A stretch of DNA of 64,000 nucleotides. Origin: Streptomyces xanthii (GTDB lineage Bacteria; Actinomycetota; Actinomycetes; Streptomycetales; Streptomycetaceae). The notes under the pieces are model-generated. The model was not told the DNA's origin. It was given only the letters and a program-made list of their open reading frames with translations, and did not search any database. Below, one piece after another: positions 61,916 to 64,000 of the stretch; within the stretch, counting starts at the first letter, position 1, and each line of letters opens with the position of its first letter. Location: the NCBI RefSeq assembly GCF_014621695.1, contig NZ_CP061281.1, positions 6,572,001 through 6,636,000 on the forward strand. The letters are read 5' to 3'. The translations under genes and the position numbers were made by a program.

Positions 61916-63079
61916 ATGCCGGAGTCAGGAGTCGAGCGGCAGCTGCCGACGGACGAAGCCCGCGACCTGTTGCGGCTGGTCCGTGACATCGCCCAGCGGG
62001 AGATCGCCCCGCGCGCCGCCGAGGAGGAGGAAGCCGGGCGGTTCCCGCGCGACACCTTCGCCCTCCTGTCCTCCTCGGGACTGCTCGGCCTGCCCTACGA
62101 CTCCGAGTTCGGTGGCGGCGACCAGCCCTACGAGGTCTACCTCCAGGTCCTCGAGGAGCTCGCGGCCGCCCGCCTCACCGTGGGCCTCGGCGTCAGCGTG
62201 CACTCGCTGGCCTGCCACGCCCTGGCGAACTTCGGCACCAAGGAGCAGCGCTCGGAGCACCTGCCCGACATGCTCGCCGGCGGTCTGCTCGGCGCGTACT
62301 GCCTGTCCGAGCCGGCCTCCGGGTCCGACGCGGCGTCGCTGCGCACCAAGGCGGTCCGCGAGGGCGGCGACTGGGTGCTCGACGGCACCAAGGCCTGGAT
62401 CACCCACGGCGGCGTCGCCGACTTCTACACGGTCCTGGCCCGCAGCGGCGGCGAGGGCGCCCGGGGGATCACCGCGTACCTGGTGCCCGGTGACGCCGAG
62501 GGGCTGAGCGCCGCGGCGCCGGAGAAGAAGATGGGCATGAAGGGCTCGCCCACGGCCCAGATCCACTTCGACGGGGTGCGGATCCCCGACGCCCGCCGCA
62601 TCGGGGACGAGGGGCAGGGCTTCCAGATCGCCCTGGCCGCGCTCGACTCCGGCCGGCTCGGCATCGCCGCCTGCGCGATCGGCGTCGCCCAGGCCGCGCT
62701 CGACGCGGCGATCGAGTACGCCAAGGGCCGCTCGCAGTTCGGCCGGCCCATCGCCGACTTCCAGGGCCTGCGCTTCATGCTCGCCGACATGGCGACGCAG
62801 ATCGAGGCGGGCCGCGCGCTGTACCTCTCGGCGGCGCGGCTGCGCGACGCCGGACTGCCGTTCTCCAAGCAGGCCGCCATGGCCAAGCTGCTGTGCACGG
62901 ACGCGGCGATGAAGGTCACCACGGACGCGGTCCAGGTCTTCGGCGGGTACGGCTACACGGCCGACTTCCCGGTCGAGCGCTACATGCGCGAGGCGAAGGT
63001 GCTGCAGATCGTCGAGGGCACCAACCAGATCCAGCGGATGGTCATCGCTCGTCACCTCGCGGGTCCGGAGACTCGCTGA
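61916..63079 (+). CDS. Acyl-CoA dehydrogenase
   Basis: 387 residues, the standard length. FAD/substrate motifs are YCLSEPASGSDAASLRT, KAWITHGG and GMKGSPTAQIHFDGV, and the C-terminal catalytic-Glu block is VLQIVEGTNQIQR. It oxidises a short- or branched-chain acyl-CoA to the enoyl-CoA. ATG 61916 has GAGGAG upstream; the reading frame continues far upstream only because it lies antisense to the chitinase. Its last 38 bp overlap the convergent downstream gene. Confidence 0.94.
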   Translation: MPESGVERQLPTDEARDLLRLVRDIAQREIAPRAAEEEEAGRFPRDTFALLSSSGLLGLPYDSEFGGGDQPYEVYLQVLEELAAARLTVGLGVSVHSLACHALANFGTKEQRSEHLPDMLAGGLLGAYCLSEPASGSDAASLRTKAVREGGDWVLDGTKAWITHGGVADFYTVLARSGGEGARGITAYLVPGDAEGLSAAAPEKKMGMKGSPTAQIHFDGVRIPDARRIGDEGQGFQIALAALDSGRLGIAACAIGVAQAALDAAIEYAKGRSQFGRPIADFQGLRFMLADMATQIEAGRALYLSAARLRDAGLPFSKQAAMAKLLCTDAAMKVTTDAVQVFGGYGYTADFPVERYMREAKVLQIVEGTNQIQRMVIARHLAGPETR

Positions 63080-63338
63080 GCGCTCCGCCGAACTCCCCGG
63101 TCCGCACGGTGGGCGCGACCAGTCGCGCCCACTCGGGGTCCGGTCGCCCCGGCAGTGTCCGCCCCCGGTCGGCCCAGGAGGCGAGCAGCTCCCGGTAGAT
63201 CGGCGGGTCCTGCGGTTCGGGGACGCGCGCCGCGGGCTTGCGGGAGGCCCGCTGCTGAACCGATTCTGCGGGGGCCGGGACGAGGGCGCGCCTGCGGCGT
63301 CCGGTGGGCGCGGGGGCGGCGGTCTGCGTCGGGGTCAT
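63042..63338 (-). CDS. Small uncharacterised protein
   Basis: 98 residues. A basic Ala/Pro-rich N-terminus (about 1-40, with RRRR) is followed by a more ordered part, DPPIYRELLASWADRGRTLP then GRPDPEWARLV, which looks helical and Trp-containing. I recall similar short proteins in other Streptomyces, but have no function to offer. It overlaps the 3' end of the acyl-CoA dehydrogenase by 38 bp tail to tail. ATG 63338. A chance reading frame cannot be excluded. Confidence 0.55.
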   Translation of the reverse strand: MTPTQTAAPAPTGRRRRALVPAPAESVQQRASRKPAARVPEPQDPPIYRELLASWADRGRTLPGRPDPEWARLVAPTVRTGEFGGALSESPDPRGDER

Positions 63339-63694
63339 GCCAGGTCAACGGCCGCGGCCGCATTGGAGTCACCTCCGGCGCCTATCGAGCGTGAGTTCGT
63401 GGCATAACCGTGCGCGTGCCCGGGAGGCGCCGCCGTGCGGGTGCGATCAGCCGCGTGCGACGCGTGCGACGCGTGTGCGCCGCGCAATCGGCGCGGGCCC
63501 TCGCGCGGGCCTTTGACGAGGGCCTGCGGTGCATGTCTTCGGTGCAGGCCTGAAGGCGGCGCGCGGCGCCGGCCCGGCAACCCCGCCCCCGCATCTGGTG
63601 CCCGCCCGTGATCTGACGTACCGTCAACTCCGCCGCCGGGCAGGCCGTACCCCTCCGGGCGACGTCAACTGCCGTGCGCCGGAGGAGAATTGCC
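63339..63694. other. Gene-free stretch of 356 bp
   Basis: Contains a 9-bp tandem repeat GCGTGCGAC at 63453-63470, a degenerate third unit to 63479, and a GCGCGGGCC-type hairpin around 63495-63513. Otherwise I see no gene, RNA or clear promoter. GGAGGAG at 63681 is the ribosome-binding site of the next gene. Confidence 0.5.
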
Positions 63695-64000
63695 GTGGCC
63701 GAAGACGACCGTCCCGTGGCTCTCGACGAGTACCCGATCCATCAGGTGCCGCTGTCGATGAAGCACGTCGCCACGAGCGACCGCAACGCCTACGACCGGT
63801 GCATCTTCCATCTCGTCGACCCCACGGGCGAGTTCCTGCTCATCCTCGGACTCGGCGTCTACCCCAACCTGGGGGTCGTCGACGCCTACGCCACCCTGCG
63901 CGTCGGCGACACCCTGCACGCCGTGCGCGCCTCGGACGCGCTGAGCGACGAGACACGCATGGAGCTGAGCGTCGGCCCGCTGCGCATCCACGTCGAGCGG
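63695..64000 (+). CDS. Uncharacterised protein, 3' truncated by the window edge
   Basis: The first 102 residues are visible. GTG 63695 has a strong GGAGGAG 7 nt upstream. The N-terminus VAEDDRPVALDEYPIHQVPL leads into a predicted beta-rich stretch (IFHLVDPTGEFLLILGLGVYPN then VVDAYATLRVG), which suggests a lipocalin- or AttH-like beta-barrel. This is a weak impression, and the rest of the protein lies outside. No signal peptide. Confidence 0.8.
   Translation, partial: MAEDDRPVALDEYPIHQVPLSMKHVATSDRNAYDRCIFHLVDPTGEFLLILGLGVYPNLGVVDAYATLRVGDTLHAVRASDALSDETRMELSVGPLRIHVER

Overview
The window is a contiguous piece of a high-GC actinobacterial chromosome, almost certainly Streptomyces. Codon third positions are nearly all G or C. 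The genes bldD, sIHF, rpoZ, a BldD-type operator and DasR-like chitinase promoters are present. From memory, the gene order follows the conserved core region of Streptomyces coelicolor around aroB-efp-nusB-bldD-pyr-carAB-gmk-rpoZ-metK-priA-fmt-rpe through to rib-his. No transposase, integrase, CRISPR array, tRNA or rRNA gene was recognised. About 64 protein genes are supported, the first (aroB) and last being cut by the window edges.

Region 1 (1-5.2 kb): the 3' part of aroB, a P-loop protein, an M24 peptidase-like protein, efp and nusB run rightward. bldD, the c-di-GMP-responsive developmental repressor, faces them. Region 2 (5.4-15.7 kb): a complete pyrimidine operon, pyrR-pyrB-pyrC-(membrane protein)-carA-carB-pyrD-pyrF, lies behind a PyrR-type RNA leader. 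A 181-bp palindromic element is inserted between carB and pyrD. Region 3 (15.9-26.8 kb): housekeeping genes for the nucleoid protein sIHF, gmk, rpoZ, coaBC, metK, priA (helicase motifs missing), an HTH protein, fmt, rsmB and rpe.

Region 4 (26.8-36.2 kb): a SorC/DeoR-like regulator, an RNase Sa-like lipoprotein overlapping its barstar-type inhibitor, the GuaB1-type GMP reductase, and a possible amine or amino-acid module. That module is an APC permease, an Lrp/AsnC regulator and a flavin amine oxidase. The permease and oxidase promoters carry the same ACGCAACG box array in the same register to the -10 hexamer, which I consider the most interesting regulatory signal here.

Region 5 (36.3-47.3 kb): more accessory genes. 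These are a DUF5995-like protein, a GH6 glycosidase, a uracil/xanthine permease, a thioesterase, an MFS transporter divergent from a ROK regulator across a perfect inverted repeat, an NmrA-like protein with an ECF41 sigma factor, and a large GH18 chitinase. Region 6 (47.4-55.2 kb): an FMN riboswitch followed by ribE-ribM-ribBA-ribH, then hisE-hisG, a PH-domain protein and two CNNM/CBS membrane proteins. Region 7 (55.4-64 kb): an EccA-like AAA ATPase without ESX neighbours, a candidate small RNA, a kinase, a Tat-exported C39-like protein, a second GH18 chitinase, an acyl-CoA dehydrogenase and two uncharacterised proteins.

A dispersed palindromic repeat family built on the word GCAGTTCCCCGCGCCCCTG occupies at least five intergenic gaps (near 4.4, 22.3, 24.3, 43.0 and 55.3 kb), with a probable fragment near 20.1 kb. 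Start codons were chosen from ribosome-binding sites, overlaps and family length. Family assignments come from recalled motifs, not from database searches.
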